Below, piece by piece: positions 25,186-36,790 of a stretch of DNA of 64,000 nucleotides. Positions within the stretch are counted from its first letter, which is position 1. Every line of letters begins with the position of its first letter. Under the pieces are notes generated by a model. That model saw only the letters and a program-made list of their open reading frames with translations. It had not been told where the DNA came from and searched no databases. The DNA lies in assembly GCA_030248195.1 (NCBI GenBank), contig JASAND010023271.1:1-64000 (forward strand). The letters are read 5' to 3'. A program made the translations under genes and the position numbers. This DNA comes from Trissonchulus latispiculum (Eukaryota; Nematoda; Enoplea; Enoplida; Ironidae).

Positions 25186-27358
25186 GAACCTTTGGTAAAA
25201 AGAGAAGAAGAAGAAAGGAAGAAGAAAAGAAGTAGAAGTAATTTAACATGTCGTGTGGGGATCTAATTTACTACGGAGCAGAGTAGTTGATAAAATTAAA
25301 GATAAGTTTATGAATTTTTTAGAATTTCAAACATGTTTAAGGCTTAGGGAACCATTTAGGTTGTCAAATGAATAATTTGAGTTAAATTATAAAGAAGTTT
25401 AGTTTAAATGGCGATAATAAACCTGTCGATAATCTACACATTCTTTAAAACACTTTATTCAACGTTTTCTGCGTACATCACAAATTATCAGGAAAGTTGA
25501 AAAACCATCTAAGCCAAAGTATAGATAGTTTTGGGTTTGAAGGTAAAGCATGTATAGTAAAAAGATGATCAGAATTAGACAGTTCTTGTATATATTAGGA
25601 AATCCCCCAGACCTGAGCTCACCCCCCCAGAGGGGTCACTCACCCCCCAGAATCAGGATTTTTCCGGTAAAAAAACCGGAAAAATCCGGTTTTTCGGCGT
25701 CCTTCGGCCGCCCTTCACACCCCCCCCCCAGAACTTCCCCTCCTGCACATGTCTGGTAATGGCCCATATGTGCATCATGGATGCGTTCCTGTGGCATGGT
25801 TACACAAGTAGCGTCACACGGAATGGCTTCAGCAAAATCGAGCCGGAAGGGTTTCTTTCTTGGAACATGGTCAAATCCCTGTCAAATCGCACAATGGGGA
25901 GCTTGCAATATGCAGGCTCCTGTGCCTACTAACGATTAATAGCTGGGTTTTCTGGAGCCGGAGATTGTAACACTGAGCTAAGTTCTTAAACAAATTTTAA
26001 AAATTTTTAATTTAATAATTGAGCTAAAACTATGACGCGATAGACATGGAGGGTGAAAAAGGTCCCTCTGTGTCTATTGCGCATAGGAATACAGTCCAAT
26101 TTAAAGATTAAAGTGGTTGTCAAATGGAATTGTTATACAGAATTTCACGCAGCCACTAGGCCGCCCAGAGAGGGAGAATGTACTTCTCTGCATACACCGG
26201 CCGCAAACACGAAACTTGGGATCCTAAGGACCCTTTTCTTAAAACTTCTAACTTCTTTTGATGCAATAAATCAAATCAAACTGTTCTGGTTCCAGGTGGT
26301 ACCAGTCAACACTTTTGATTAAATAGGAATGGTACTGCAGCAGTATCAAACATTACCCCCTAATTGTACATTGTTCTTATCCGAGATCTTTAAGGAGTTG
26401 ACCGTTCATGAGGGGAAACCCTTGTGGATGGAGTCAACGGGTGGCTTCGATGCGGTTAAAGCAGCGCAGCCACTTCTGCTCCGGCAGTAGCCTTGCGCTT
26501 GCCTACGCCTCGGGTAATTGCATTCTGCAATTATTCAACGCCAGACCGTGGACCCTGAGCAAAATTTGGTCTGGCGTTATCCCTCCTCGCGAAAGCATCT
26601 GGGGTGTGGCACCAAGGAAAAAAAGAAGTTGACAAAATCCAGGTTGCGCTTACATTTTAGCTAATTTTCTACAACGAAGAGTGATTTCATAATAAATTAA
26701 GAAGGGTCCCCAGCCATTTGATAGAGGTATCGAATGACGTAACCGATGTCTCACGAAAACAACTACTTCAGCTTTCAAGAAGTCTGAAAAATTACACTTC
26801 TTCAAAAATCCGCTAATTTCTTTTCGAAAGCCAAAATTGGTTTCATTGTATTCATTAAAAAGAGAAAATGCTAAGCTACATTTTGATACAAAACTGGCTT
26901 CTAAACTCTAAATAAGGGATGACTAATAATCGTTCAAAGTTGATGTTTCCAAATGGAAACACCACCTAAGGAATTTAATAAGCCTAAGTGCTGGTGTCGC
27001 AGATAGAACAATTTGAAGAAATATTTTTGGTAAAATTGTAGTTTGCGCTAACTTGACTGTGGTGGCGCAGTCAGTCAGCTCGCACACTTGCGCTCATTCA
27101 AAACGAACAGGTGCGAGACTAAAAGCTGTATATTTTAATGAAGTAGAGGATGAGATCCTTAGGAACTAATAAATTTAAATTCTCAAAATTCCTTTTTCGT
27201 GAAGTTTGTTGGTGAAAAGTAAAATAATTACATGTTTAAATTATGGTTTTGCTGGAGTGTCAAAGCCAATTTTAAATTCTCATAATTCGAAACATTTTGT
27301 CTGGCTTCGCACTTTAGCTATTGGCTTGTGATTTATTGTCGGGGGAAGTTGGTATATT
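25186..27358. other. Intergenic, C-rich patches, nothing coding
   Basis: A C-rich segment at 25608-25750 with a CCGGAAAAATCCGG hairpin looks like another G/C-tract repeat. About 26400-26630 contains a sequence related to 1484-1620 (CCTCGGGTAATTGC) and a hairpin around ACGCCAGACC. Near 27060 a GTGGTGGCGCAGTCAGTC stretch resembles an A box without a B box. No gene is supported. Confidence 0.4.
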
Positions 27359-27829
27359 CATAGGTGTATATAATTATATTAGATTAGGGTGGGGGAAGCT
27401 TCCCCCTCAACTTTTTCTGGGGGGACCCTCTGGAGACCCCCATCCCCCCAGGATCCCCCCAACCCTCCCACCCAAAATTTTTTATTTTTATGCCAAAAAT
27501 AGCATCTAATTTCAGAAAACGTGAAGTAATTTTAACATTAGACAGAAATAAGGTCAATATTGAGTCAGAAAGTCCATAATACAGGTAAAAACGTGTATTT
27601 CTCGCAATAATAAACACGTTAAGCCAAAAATTTGGACTTTGTTGAAAATTTTTGCAAAATTTACCCTAAAAACACCCAAAATTTGGCCAATTTTCGCGCC
27701 GACCTCCCCCCCCCCCCCAGTTGGGGGGCGACGTCCCCCCCCCCAAAAGTTTTGGGGGAGGGTTGAAAAAAGAGCTGGGGGCTACCCCCCCCCCCCCCAC
27801 CACCCCTCCTCCCCACCTTGCACCTGTCC
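27359..27829 (-). repeat. CATAGGTGTA hAT-type MITE, copy A
   Basis: Inverted relative to copies B and C. It shares their order of G/C tracts, ACCCTCTGG, TAATTTTAACATTAGACAG, TCAATATTGAGTC and GCGCCGACC. The left end is CATAGGTGTA and the right end CACCTTGCACCTG, a diverged inverse. Confidence 0.75.
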
Positions 27830-27881
27830 TACATATATTCCATAACTATCCACTTTTGGAAATTGTAGACATATATATAGC

Positions 27882-27960
27882 CATAGGTGTAACGGAGATT
27901 TAAGGTGGGAGGGGGCGAGGGCGAGGGACTCCCCCAACTTTTTCTGGTGGGGCCCTCTGG
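27882..27960 (-). repeat. CATAGGTGTA MITE, copy D, interrupted stub
   Basis: It starts CATAGGTGTAACGGAGATTT and stops at TCTGG, where a GGCCCG-ended element begins. TCTGG reappears at 33778-33782 followed by AAACCC, matching the order seen in copy A (CTCTGGAGACCC). The rest of copy D is not recognisable. Confidence 0.6.
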
Positions 27961-29248
27961 GGCCCGATGCATAAAAGTGATTAGTTGATTAGTGTAGCTG
28001 TTTTGTCGAGTAAAACTTTTGATGCAGTCCACCCTTTTTGGAGTTTTTTGGTACCATATCGTAGCTGTTGAAGTGCTTTATCCAAAAACATATTTAATAT
28101 ATTTAATTTATGCTCACTCACTCATTCATTCAAACGAAAACTTTGAACTCAATCGTAATTTCTTTACTTTTTACGCTGGCATCACTCCAATTTAAGTTGT
28201 AACTTATTTTAAGACATTGATTTTATTAGAACGCTAAAAGCGCTGCAAAATGAGATATATATATAAGTTATTGTCGTAGCCCATTAGTAGCTCTCATTAT
28301 CTGGCTTAGTTTTACTGGGGGGGGGGGGGGGTGAGGGGCCCCCCCACTCGGCAACCTCCCCCATCACACGAAGCCTATTTCCGGAAAACAATTAGAAAAC
28401 AATTAGAAAACAAATAATTTTTTCTGATTGTTTTCTAATTGTTTTCTACATAACGAATTTTTTTTCTAATTTTTTCAATTTTTTTTCTAAATGATTTCCA
28501 AATTAGAAATCAATTAGAAATCAAAATAGATATAATATCTAATTGTTTTCTGATTGTTTTTAAATGTTTTCCTGAGTAGAAAACAATTTGAAAAGAATTC
28601 AAATATTTTTCTAATTGTTTTCTAATTGATATCTAATTAGAAAAAAATTGAAAATATGAAAGTTTTTCCAATTGTTTTCTAATTGTTTTCTAACTCGTTA
28701 AATACCATGAATAATTATTTTGTTTCACTGTTTGCTGTCTAATTGATATTTGTCTTTCTTGCTGGCCAAACCAGATTCTTATATTTAATTTATCAGAAGT
28801 GCTTAGTATTGGTTTTAGCACAGTGAACTTCGAGAAAAGCCTGGATGTTGGGGAGGCTCAGGTTTTGGTTGGATGGGATCTGCGGGTGGGGGGTCGTCGT
28901 ATAAATTTCGTCAACCGTAATGTTGAAATTGCATTTTTAGTTTAAATACGCTATGTACTGCTCATATATGTATATTTAGTCGTTTAAAATGCTGCGAAAA
29001 TTTGCTTTTACTGGGTATAGCCATGGGTGGAAAAAACCCACATTTTCGGATTTTGGCTGGAACTTTTTTATTATAAGGGCTATCTGAGAACTTTATATAC
29101 CATCGTACTTGGCGTACTTAGAACTTTCTTTTAAGCCTATTTGCACTTCTGTAGGTTGTACCGTTAGAGCGGTATAATGCAAAAAGTAGCGGGGGGAAAA
29201 CCCAATGGGGAAAAAACCCAAATGGGGGAAAATAAACCCACCCCTCAC

Positions 29249-29754
29249 CATAGGTGTAATTGGGGGGGGGGTAACCCCCCCAGCCATTTTTTCAAAACCC
29301 CCCCAGAAATTTTTGGGGGCCCCGCCCCCCCCCCCCCCCCAACTGGGGGGGGGGGGTAGTCGCGCCGAAGGGGCGAAAATTGGGCAAAAATTGGGCATTT
29401 TTAGGGCAAATTCTGTAAAACTTTTCAAAAAAGTCCAAATTTTTGGCTTCACTTGTTTATTATCGCGAGAAATACACGTTTATAACGGTTTTATGGTCTT
29501 TTAGACTCAATATTGACCTTATTCTGGACTCAGAAACATGTTGGCAATAAAGTTTTCGAGTTTAAAAACACTGTCTAATGTTAAAATTACTTAATGATTT
29601 CATGTTTTTCGGCATTAGCAATGGCTGAAAATGCGATTTTTGACATAAAAATAGAAAAATTTTTTGGGGGAGGTTTGGGGGGTCTAAAAAGGGGGCCCCC
29701 CCAAAATTCCGGGGGAGGGCCCCCCCCCCAACCCAAATCCCCGTTACACCTATG
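29249..29754 (+). repeat. CATAGGTGTA hAT-type MITE, copy B (intact)
   Basis: It starts CATAGGTGTAATTGGGG and ends CCGTTACACCTATG. Exact 8-bp duplications CCCCTCAC are at 29241-29248 and 29755-29762. An 8-bp duplication is the hAT hallmark. The interior has opposed G and C runs near both ends and an AT-rich core containing TCAATATTGACC. Confidence 0.9.
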
Positions 29755-30975
29755 CCCCTCACAGGTCTTAAAAATTGTTCTATCGCAATTCTGACACTTC
29801 CAGTGTAAAATTCAACTCTTTTTTAGTTAGTATGAACCAAAAAACCCGATCTAAGTAGCTTTTTTGAGATCTCATGTGCCGTTTGAAAATGCTGCATCAA
29901 CTGGCCAGGTTTCATAAAGTTTAACACATAAACATAGGGCAATTTTTGAAAAATGCTAAAAATGATGTCATTTGATAAAACTTATTATTCTATCGTGTAG
30001 AGAATGGTTTTTATACGTAGAATTGGCTGTTAAAATCCACAATTGTACCTGTATTGGGTCCTCCAGCAGCGAAATGGCACTTTCAAGGTTTTTAGCACCT
30101 AGCTAGCCAGGTAAGCAAAATTGTCCGAATCTGACCGAATAGGATGACACAGCGTGCTCGATAGTACCGTGCTATAGTCTCTAATTGTTTCCGTGTTGAG
30201 TTGTTAAAAAATTTTTCAAAAAAATTTGGGTGGGGTTTCTCCCCCTAAAGTGAGTTTTTTCCCCGCCACGTTTGGCAATGTGCCAGACCAACGGTACAGC
30301 GGATCGGTCTAATTTTGGCTGTGTGCAAAGAGGAAGAGTTGCCATCATTGCAGATATTTGCAAAACTTTTCTAACCCAACCCAGTCAAAAGTTACATCGG
30401 TCCAAACGTTTGGTAAATTTTTGGATGGTTGAACCAAAAAGTACGTATATATATAGTTGTCATTTTCAAAATGTCATAAAATGAGCAGGAGTGAACCAAA
30501 TGACTTGATCTTTGCATACATAGGTTAGAAAGAGTCGCGCTTCCTGCTGCTATGTTTTGGAGCTCATATCTCCAACCCATGACCCAGGAGGCGGGTGGGT
30601 TCCCCCCCAAAAAGGGGGTGGGTTTTTTCACCCCATGGCTATAAATGTTTGAAGTTTTTGTAATTTTAGCATGGTGTTTAACAAAATTATACGGGTAATT
30701 ATTCAAAATTATCAGTCTGCGGGAAGGGGGGTTTTTCCAAAGTTTAGAGGGGGGTCGTAACCTTTGCCTGATGTTTATTGATTCCGATTCTCAGGTTCTA
30801 TTAAGCAAACATATAAAGTCATGTAAATATTTTTAAAAATAGCGTTGCCATATGCGTATCCGTATACCTATATACGTATATATATAGCGCGGCGGAAAAA
30901 ATATATATAAAAAGCCCAAAATTTCGAATTTTGGCTACAACTTTGTATTAAGCGACAATTCGAAAATCTAACGAT

Positions 30976-30977
<2 letters not shown>

Positions 30978-31029
<52 letters not shown>

Positions 31030-31032
31030 TAT
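30978..31032. repeat. (TA)n microsatellite
   Basis: About 27 uninterrupted TA units with one break near 31022. Confidence 0.95.
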
Positions 31033-31929
31033 ACATACGTATGAGGCCTTGCGAAGAACTTCCAAATGAGCCATAAAACATCTCTCAAACAGTAGTTACG
31101 GTTGGTGAGAAATTTTCGACCAAACCGATGGGGAAAACCCAATGCGGGAAGAAACCTGTGCGGGAAAAACCATTCCGAAATTTTTGTTGGAAGCATGCTA
31201 GAACAGTCTTGACTATACCATTCGAAAGAGCGGGTCATTTTTAGTATACATCTGCATCTAAAAATATCAATATTTTTTCAAAAGTTCATGTCAAATTGAC
31301 TTTTGAACATTTTGTATGTTTATATAATACGTAACCATAGGAAAATGTTGGAAATTTTTGCAATTTGCGTAATGTCTGCAGTTTAAGCGTCCTATCACAT
31401 AGAAAACGTGTTGGAAGCGTGCCAGAACATTTTTGACTATATACCATTCGAAAGAGCGGAAGAGAAAGAAAGAATTTAGTACATCTGCATAAAAAAATAA
31501 CAATATTTTTGCAACATGTTTTTATTGCATTTAAAGCAAACCATACCTAATTTAGTTAAAAATTGGCGATTTTGTCGATATTGGAAAATTTGGCTTTAAA
31601 TGGCACCATGTCAGATTTTAGCCCCTGGACCACACATAGAAGGTTGAACCTAGGTATATAATATCTACGCCAAATTGATCAGGAGGCTCTATTGAGCTAA
31701 AGAAATGCGTTAATTTATCCTTTGCTGCTAATGGTTAGAAAAATATTTCATTTTGAAATTTGGTGTTTCCCGCACATGGGTTTTTTCACGCACATGAGTT
31801 TTTCCCGCACATGTGTTTTTTCCCGCCCAGTCTAGGTCCCCTCAGAAAGAGATGGGAGGGGGGGGGGACAAGGGGGGAAAGAGAATAAAGCGGGTTTGTG
31901 TAGTGGGGAGGGGGGGGTTGAAAATTAAA

Positions 31930-32060
31930 AAAGCGAAAAAAAAGAAGGAAAGGGAAGAAGGAAGGGAGAAGAAAGGAAGGAAAAAAGAAAAAAGGAAAGA
32001 GGAGGGAGGAGGAGAAGGAAAGAAAGAAAGGGAAGAAGGAAGCCGGAAAAATTTTTCAAA
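31930..32060. repeat. Purine tract (GAAGGAA-rich)
   Basis: An almost pure A/G strand of about 125 bp between two G-run clusters (31858-31918 and 32093-32150). It creates long lysine/glutamate or proline/serine open frames that are composition artefacts. Confidence 0.8.
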
Positions 32061-32873
32061 ATTTACCCTCAAAACCCTATTTAGAGCTCTGGGGGGAAGG
32101 GGGGGCGGCCCAAGTCTGGGGGGGGGACAAATTTCTGGGGGGCTCCTCCACCCCCCCTGTAGGAAGAAGCCAGTAGTAATTAAATTAAGTATATACAGTC
32201 CCCACCACCTAATCCACAAATCCCAAACCCCACCCACCCAGGTTTGCCAGACCCACCCTAAGAATTTTTGACGTTTCACTAAAAAATCTTGCAAATTTTC
32301 TTTAACATCTTGCTTAAAATGAAGAACAATCACTATTTTTAGGCGTTGTGCAGTTAATTAAAATAGCATTTTGTCTGAAAATTTTTAAAGAGAAATGTTT
32401 TCTATACCTCCTCTCCCAAATTAGATTTTCTTTGACCAAATCCCAAACCATAAATTGTTAAAGGCATTAGTGGTGATTAGCAGCAGTGAGATATCGCCCA
32501 ATCAACATTAGAAATAATCCGGAAAACAATTAGAAAAAATTGCAAGCTACGGAGGAGGCGTTTCTGAAAACAATCAGAAATAGAAACATTTTTGAAAACA
32601 ATGGATATTATTTAGAAAACAATAAGAAAATGTTAACTTTTATTAGGAAATTAATTCGAAAGAAATGAGAAAATATTGTGTAATCAATTAGAAATAATTC
32701 AGAAAACAATTAGAAAGTGGTGCCTGGTTAGAAAAAATTAACAGAAATTAATTAGAAAACAATTAGAAAAATATAGAAAATTATTAGAAACAATTTTGGT
32801 AAACAATCAGAAAAGTTATGGAAAACAATTGGAAACTTTTTTCCAATTGTTTTCTGGAAATGGGCTTCGTGTG

Positions 32874-33364
32874 CATAGGTGTAAGGTGGGGGGGTAGCCC
32901 CCCCCCAAGCTTTTTTCAACCCTTCCCCAAAACTTTTTGGGGGGGGACGTCCCCCCCCAACTGGGGGGGGGGGGTAGTCGCGCCGACGGCGCGAAAAATT
33001 GCCAAAAATTGGGTATTTTTTGGGTAAAGTTTGAAAAAATTTTCAAAAATGTCCAAATTTTTGGCTTAAACTGTTTATTATTATGAGAAATACACGTTTT
33101 TAACTGTATTATGGATCTTATGACTCAATATTGACCTTATTTTGGACTTGGAAACATGTTGGCAATCAAGTTTTTGAGTTTAAAACCACTGTCTAATGTT
33201 AAAATTACTTTATGGTTAGATGTTTTTCATCATTAGAAACGGCTGAAAATGCGACTTTTGGCAAAATTTTTTTGGGGGAGGGTTGGGGGGGTCGCCAGAG
33301 GGGGCTTCCCCAGAAAATGTTGGGGGGGGAGCCTCCCCCACCCCAAATCTCCGTTACACCTATG
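32874..33364 (+). repeat. CATAGGTGTA hAT-type MITE, copy C
   Basis: Ends CATAGGTGTAAGG and CCGTTACACCTATG. It is followed by CCTCCCCC at 33365; the matching CCTCCCC lies at 28353-28360, left of layer E. So copy C was inserted into layer R with a 7-8 bp duplication before E jumped into its first bases. Confidence 0.8.
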
Positions 33365-33782
33365 CCTCCCCCCCATTCGAGGTTCCCCCCCATAAATTTT
33401 GACCTCCCCCCATAACCCAAAAAATTGCCAGATTTCACCATTTTTACCCTAAATTTTCAAAAATTTTTCCGGGTTTGCCGGAATTTTAACGAAATTTTCG
33501 CTATTTTAGCATAAAAACACCTAAAATTAGTCATTTTTTAGCGATTTTTTGCAATTTTTACACAAAAAACTTAAAAATGTGCAATGTTTTTTCCAAGAAT
33601 ATGCCCCCCCACTTTTGGTGAGCCCCCCCATCCATGTGGGGGGGGCAACATTGAGCCCCCCCCATATCGCCCCCCCCCCCATAAATTTTAGCCTAAAAAT
33701 AAGCCAGATTATCCCCGAAAAATTGCTACACTAATCAACTAATCATTAATCAACTAATCACTTTTATGCAACGGGCCTCTGG

Positions 33783-34930
33783 AAACCCACCCCCCCCAGC
33801 CAGGACCATAGATGCATAGGTGTACCTTGAGAAAAAGTTGGGGGAGGGGGTAGCCGAAATTAGGGTGGTTGGGGTCAGCCGTTTTGAGGTGGGGTGGGGT
33901 CCGGAAAAATCTAATTCGGGGGGGGTAAAAAATTTTTTGGTCAAAAATTTAGAAAAAAATTCGCAAATTTGCTAAAAACGATATTTCCAACTAAAAATCA
34001 ACCTTGGGGGCCCTCGGGGGGCGAGTCATTCTTGGGGGGGGCGAAAATTTTTCAAAATTTTTCTAAAAACACGCTAAAAATAGCCCTATTTATATAGTAA
34101 TCCCCAAAAAAGTTCATTTTTAGTGCAAAAATAGCACTTAAATAGGCAAAAATTGACTAAAAATCTCCGGCAAAGCCGGAAAATTTTTGAAAATTTGGCC
34201 TTTTGAGCGATTTTTAGAGCAAAAATTGGTACCAAAAGGGGAACCCACTTTTTTTGGGGGGGGAGGGCACTAGAATAAGCCCAGGGGGGCGGGTTCTCCA
34301 AAATTTTTGACCAATTTTACCCCCTCCCAGAATTTTTGACATACCCTCCCCCTCCCCCAACTTTCGGTTATAGCAAGCTTAACAAAAAAAATCACCCGAA
34401 ATTTTAACAAAAAAATCACCCCGCCCTGACTCACAGGAAAGTCGCAGAGACCCAAATTTTTGCATGGTGATAGCCACACATCTCGACATTACAGCCTGTG
34501 AGTTTGAGCCCCTAGGCCCTCTCCATGCGTTCAGGGCAGACCTTTAAGTGAGGGTACCCAAAAGTGACCTCAAAAACGTTCATGACCGAAGTTCGAATTT
34601 CGGCTGCTATTTACTAAGGGAAAACCCTAGGCAACCCATATTGTGCATGTGACATGTCCTGACTGTGGGCTATCGATACATATATAGAAGTTCCCAGTCG
34701 GCGACCTCGAAAACCCTTATATATATACGTTGTTTTTGAGGTTGCCTGGCACTTCTGGTAGTCCAGCCTGGTAACCAGCCGGGCCTGAACCGTCCGACGG
34801 TAAACGTGATCCCAGAAGTCATTATATATTAGCCCATAGTTACCTAAAAACTAATTGCCAGATTTGAATTCAGCGCCCTGGAAAACCCCCTAGGACATGT
34901 TTATAGCCACTTCGGACTGTCCAGTTGGTA
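33783..34930. other. G/C-tract repeats and uncharacterised DNA
   Basis: Several G or C runs with AAAATTTTT-type spacers (33820-34330) resemble the MITE interiors but no complete element ends were found. 34440-34930 is unique-looking without a supported gene. Confidence 0.4.
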
Positions 34931-35870
34931 CCTGGAGGCACTAGCGTAGATACGGGGGGGGCGGGGGGGGCGGCCGCCCTCCCCGAAATAATAGCTTTGC
35001 CCCCCTGAAAAAATTGGGCAAAAGAAAAATTTTACGCCCGCGCAGAGCGCGGGCGTTTAACTTTATCAGACACATACGCAAATTATACATTAATGCTTAT
35101 ATTAGCTCAATATTGATGCATTTTCTACACCATTAAAAAATTTTCGCGCCTCCTGTGCGAATTTTGGTTATGTCGATTATCAAAAATATTATTTTTCATT
35201 AAACATGCTAACAAATGTTTGTATCATAGGGGTCGCGGCAGCGACCCCTATAATATGTGTGAAAAGTGGCTGGAGACAGTGTAAAATAAGCTGCGCAGAA
35301 GCTGCGCAAAATCCTGCGCAGATCCTGCGCAGATTTCATGCGCAAATTGTAGAGCACATCGAGTTTAGTATGTCTGTGAAGTTTCAGCCCCGTATCACTT
35401 ACCGTTAAAAAGTTGCGCCCCGGACCGGTTATGGCGGCGATGTTTTTTTCCGGTTTCTCCTATTTGATGGTTGTATTGTACATAATGTTCGCCGCTTTCA
35501 CGTGATCTGCAGCGGTGGGCCAACCTAAAGGGCTATGGGGTCTAGTAGTACCCTCTAAAGAATTTAAGAATCACAACTTTTTTTGCGCCGCAGCTGCGCC
35601 ACAGCGCCGCAGTGGCGCCGCAAAGTCGGCTCATAGCGAAAAGTGACCATTTTTGTGGTCGTCGCTCAGGTCGAACGTTACGAGCTGGAGCTGATTTCTT
35701 TTTATATTCAGAAATTACATATATTGAACTAACTAACGGTCCAGGTTGCGTTTCTCTATCACTTCCCTAGCGACCACAGTGGCTCGTCAAAGATGGCGAA
35801 AATTCGAAAAATGAAAAATCGAAATTTCTCGCTATCTATTTAACTTTGAACGCTCAAATCTTCCATACAA

Positions 35871-36296
35871 TGGTTTTCTGGCACGGAGAATCGATTCCCG
35901 CAGTCAGTTTTACCGTCAGACCCACCCATCTTGCTGGGCTGGTTCCACTTTGCCGTCGGGAGGGTCAAGTCGGAAACCGCTTCCTGGAGGTCCATAGTAG
36001 GCTTTACCTGGCCTCTCAAATCTTTGTCTATAGGGGTTTTCTGGTGCGCCCAGCTCATTCCCGGTGTCCTTTTTGCCGTAGGACTCATCCATCTTGCTGT
36101 GCTGGTTCCACTTTGCCGTCTGGAGGGTCATGTCGGAAACCGCTTCCTGGAGGTCCATAGTAGGCTCTACCTGGCCTCTCAAAACTTTGTCTATAGGGGT
36201 TTTCTGGTGTGCCCAGCTCATTCCCGGTATCCGTTTTGCCGTCCGACGTACCTATTTTGCTGGGCTGGTTCCACTTTGCCGTTTGAAGGGTCAGTC
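35871..36296. repeat. 162-bp tandem repeat, ~2.6 copies
   Basis: GGTTTTCTGG-initiated units start at about 35871, 36035 and 36197. Landmarks TTGCTGGGCTGGTTCC (35931 and 36255) and the variant at 36093 are 162 bp apart. Because 162 is divisible by 3, frames stay open across units; I regard those as repeat artefacts. Confidence 0.85.
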
Positions 36297-36312
36297 GGGT
36301 GGCGGGTCAAGT

Positions 36313-36790
36313 GGTCGAAAATAAAATTTTTCAAAAGTGGTCAAATTTGGTACCAAATGAAAGCCCTAAGCGAGCTGAGCAACTTTTGTCATAGAACTGC
36401 ATGCTCAAAGTGGCGATTTTCGGTCAAAAATGAAAGTTTTCAAAAGTGGTCAAATTTGGTACCAAATGAAAGCCCTAAGCGAGCTGAGCAACTTTTGTCA
36501 TAGAACTGCATGCTCAAAGTGGCTGTAGAGTGCTGTGGTGGGGTGGGGTGGGGACTTAGGCGATTTTCGGTCAAAAATGAAAGTTTTCAAAAGTGGTCAA
36601 ATTTGGTACCAAATGAAAGCCCTAAGCGAGCTGAGCAACTTGTGTCATAGAACTGCATGCTCAAAGTGGCTGTAGAGTGCTGTGGTGGGGTGGGGTGGGG
36701 ACTTAGGCGATTTTCGGTCAAAAATGAAAGTTTTCAAAAGTGGTCAAATTTGGTATCAAATGAAAGCCCTAAGTGAGCTGAGCAACTTTT
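36313..36790. repeat. ~147-bp tandem repeat, 4 units
   Basis: Units contain AAGTGGTCAAATTTGGTA, AAAGCCCTAAG and GAGCTGAGCAACTT. They start near 36313, 36422, 36570 and 36716. The first unit lacks the GCTGTGGTGGGGTGGGG segment. Confidence 0.85.

Larger units (their letters stand above)
28364..32873. mobile_element. CACACGAAGCC-ended element (layer E) with GAAAACAATTA subterminal repeats
   Basis: Terminal inverted repeats CACACGAAGCC and GGCTTCGTGTG are flanked by CAT on both sides (28361-28363 and 32874-32876). Inside each end lie some 300-350 bp packed with the motif GAAAACAATTA or its inverse (28378-28690 and 32518-32858). It is inserted at the very tip of MITE copy C. It contains MITE copy B, a TA microsatellite and a purine tract. 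No protein-coding transposase is recognised in about 4 kb of own sequence. Confidence 0.7.
28301..33707. mobile_element. CTGGCTTA-ended MITE (layer R), split by later insertions
   Basis: Ends CTGGCTTAGT (28301) and ATAAGCCAG (33707) are flanked by ATTAT at 28296-28300 and 33708-33712. Its halves (28301 to about 28361 and 33365-33707) together match the uninterrupted copy at 51948-52264 in the last MINDY intron, with AACCTCCCC, ATTCGAGG and CATAAATTTTGACC in the same order. Confidence 0.75.
27961..33777. mobile_element. GGCCCG-ended element (layer F) carrying nested insertions
   Basis: Terminal inverted repeats GGCCCG(A/T)TGCATAAAAG followed by TGATTAGTTGATTA are present at 27961 and, inverted, ending at 33777. 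The 5-bp duplication TCTGG is at 27956-27960 and 33778-33782. Its own sequence is about 410 bp (27961-28300 and 33708-33777); everything else is later insertions. No transposase is visible, so it is non-autonomous. Confidence 0.8.

Noticed and set aside
27050..27130. Possible tRNA-derived SINE (GTGGCGCAGTCAGTC)
   Set aside because: A-box-like only; no B box at the proper distance.
31813..32333. Long open frames on both strands across the purine tract
   Set aside because: Lys/Glu/Arg- or Ser/Pro-rich translation of a simple A/G tract flanked by G-runs.
35840..36503. Overlapping frames with 54-residue repeats
   Set aside because: A 162-bp tandem repeat divisible by 3 keeps frames open on both strands; no start context or domain.
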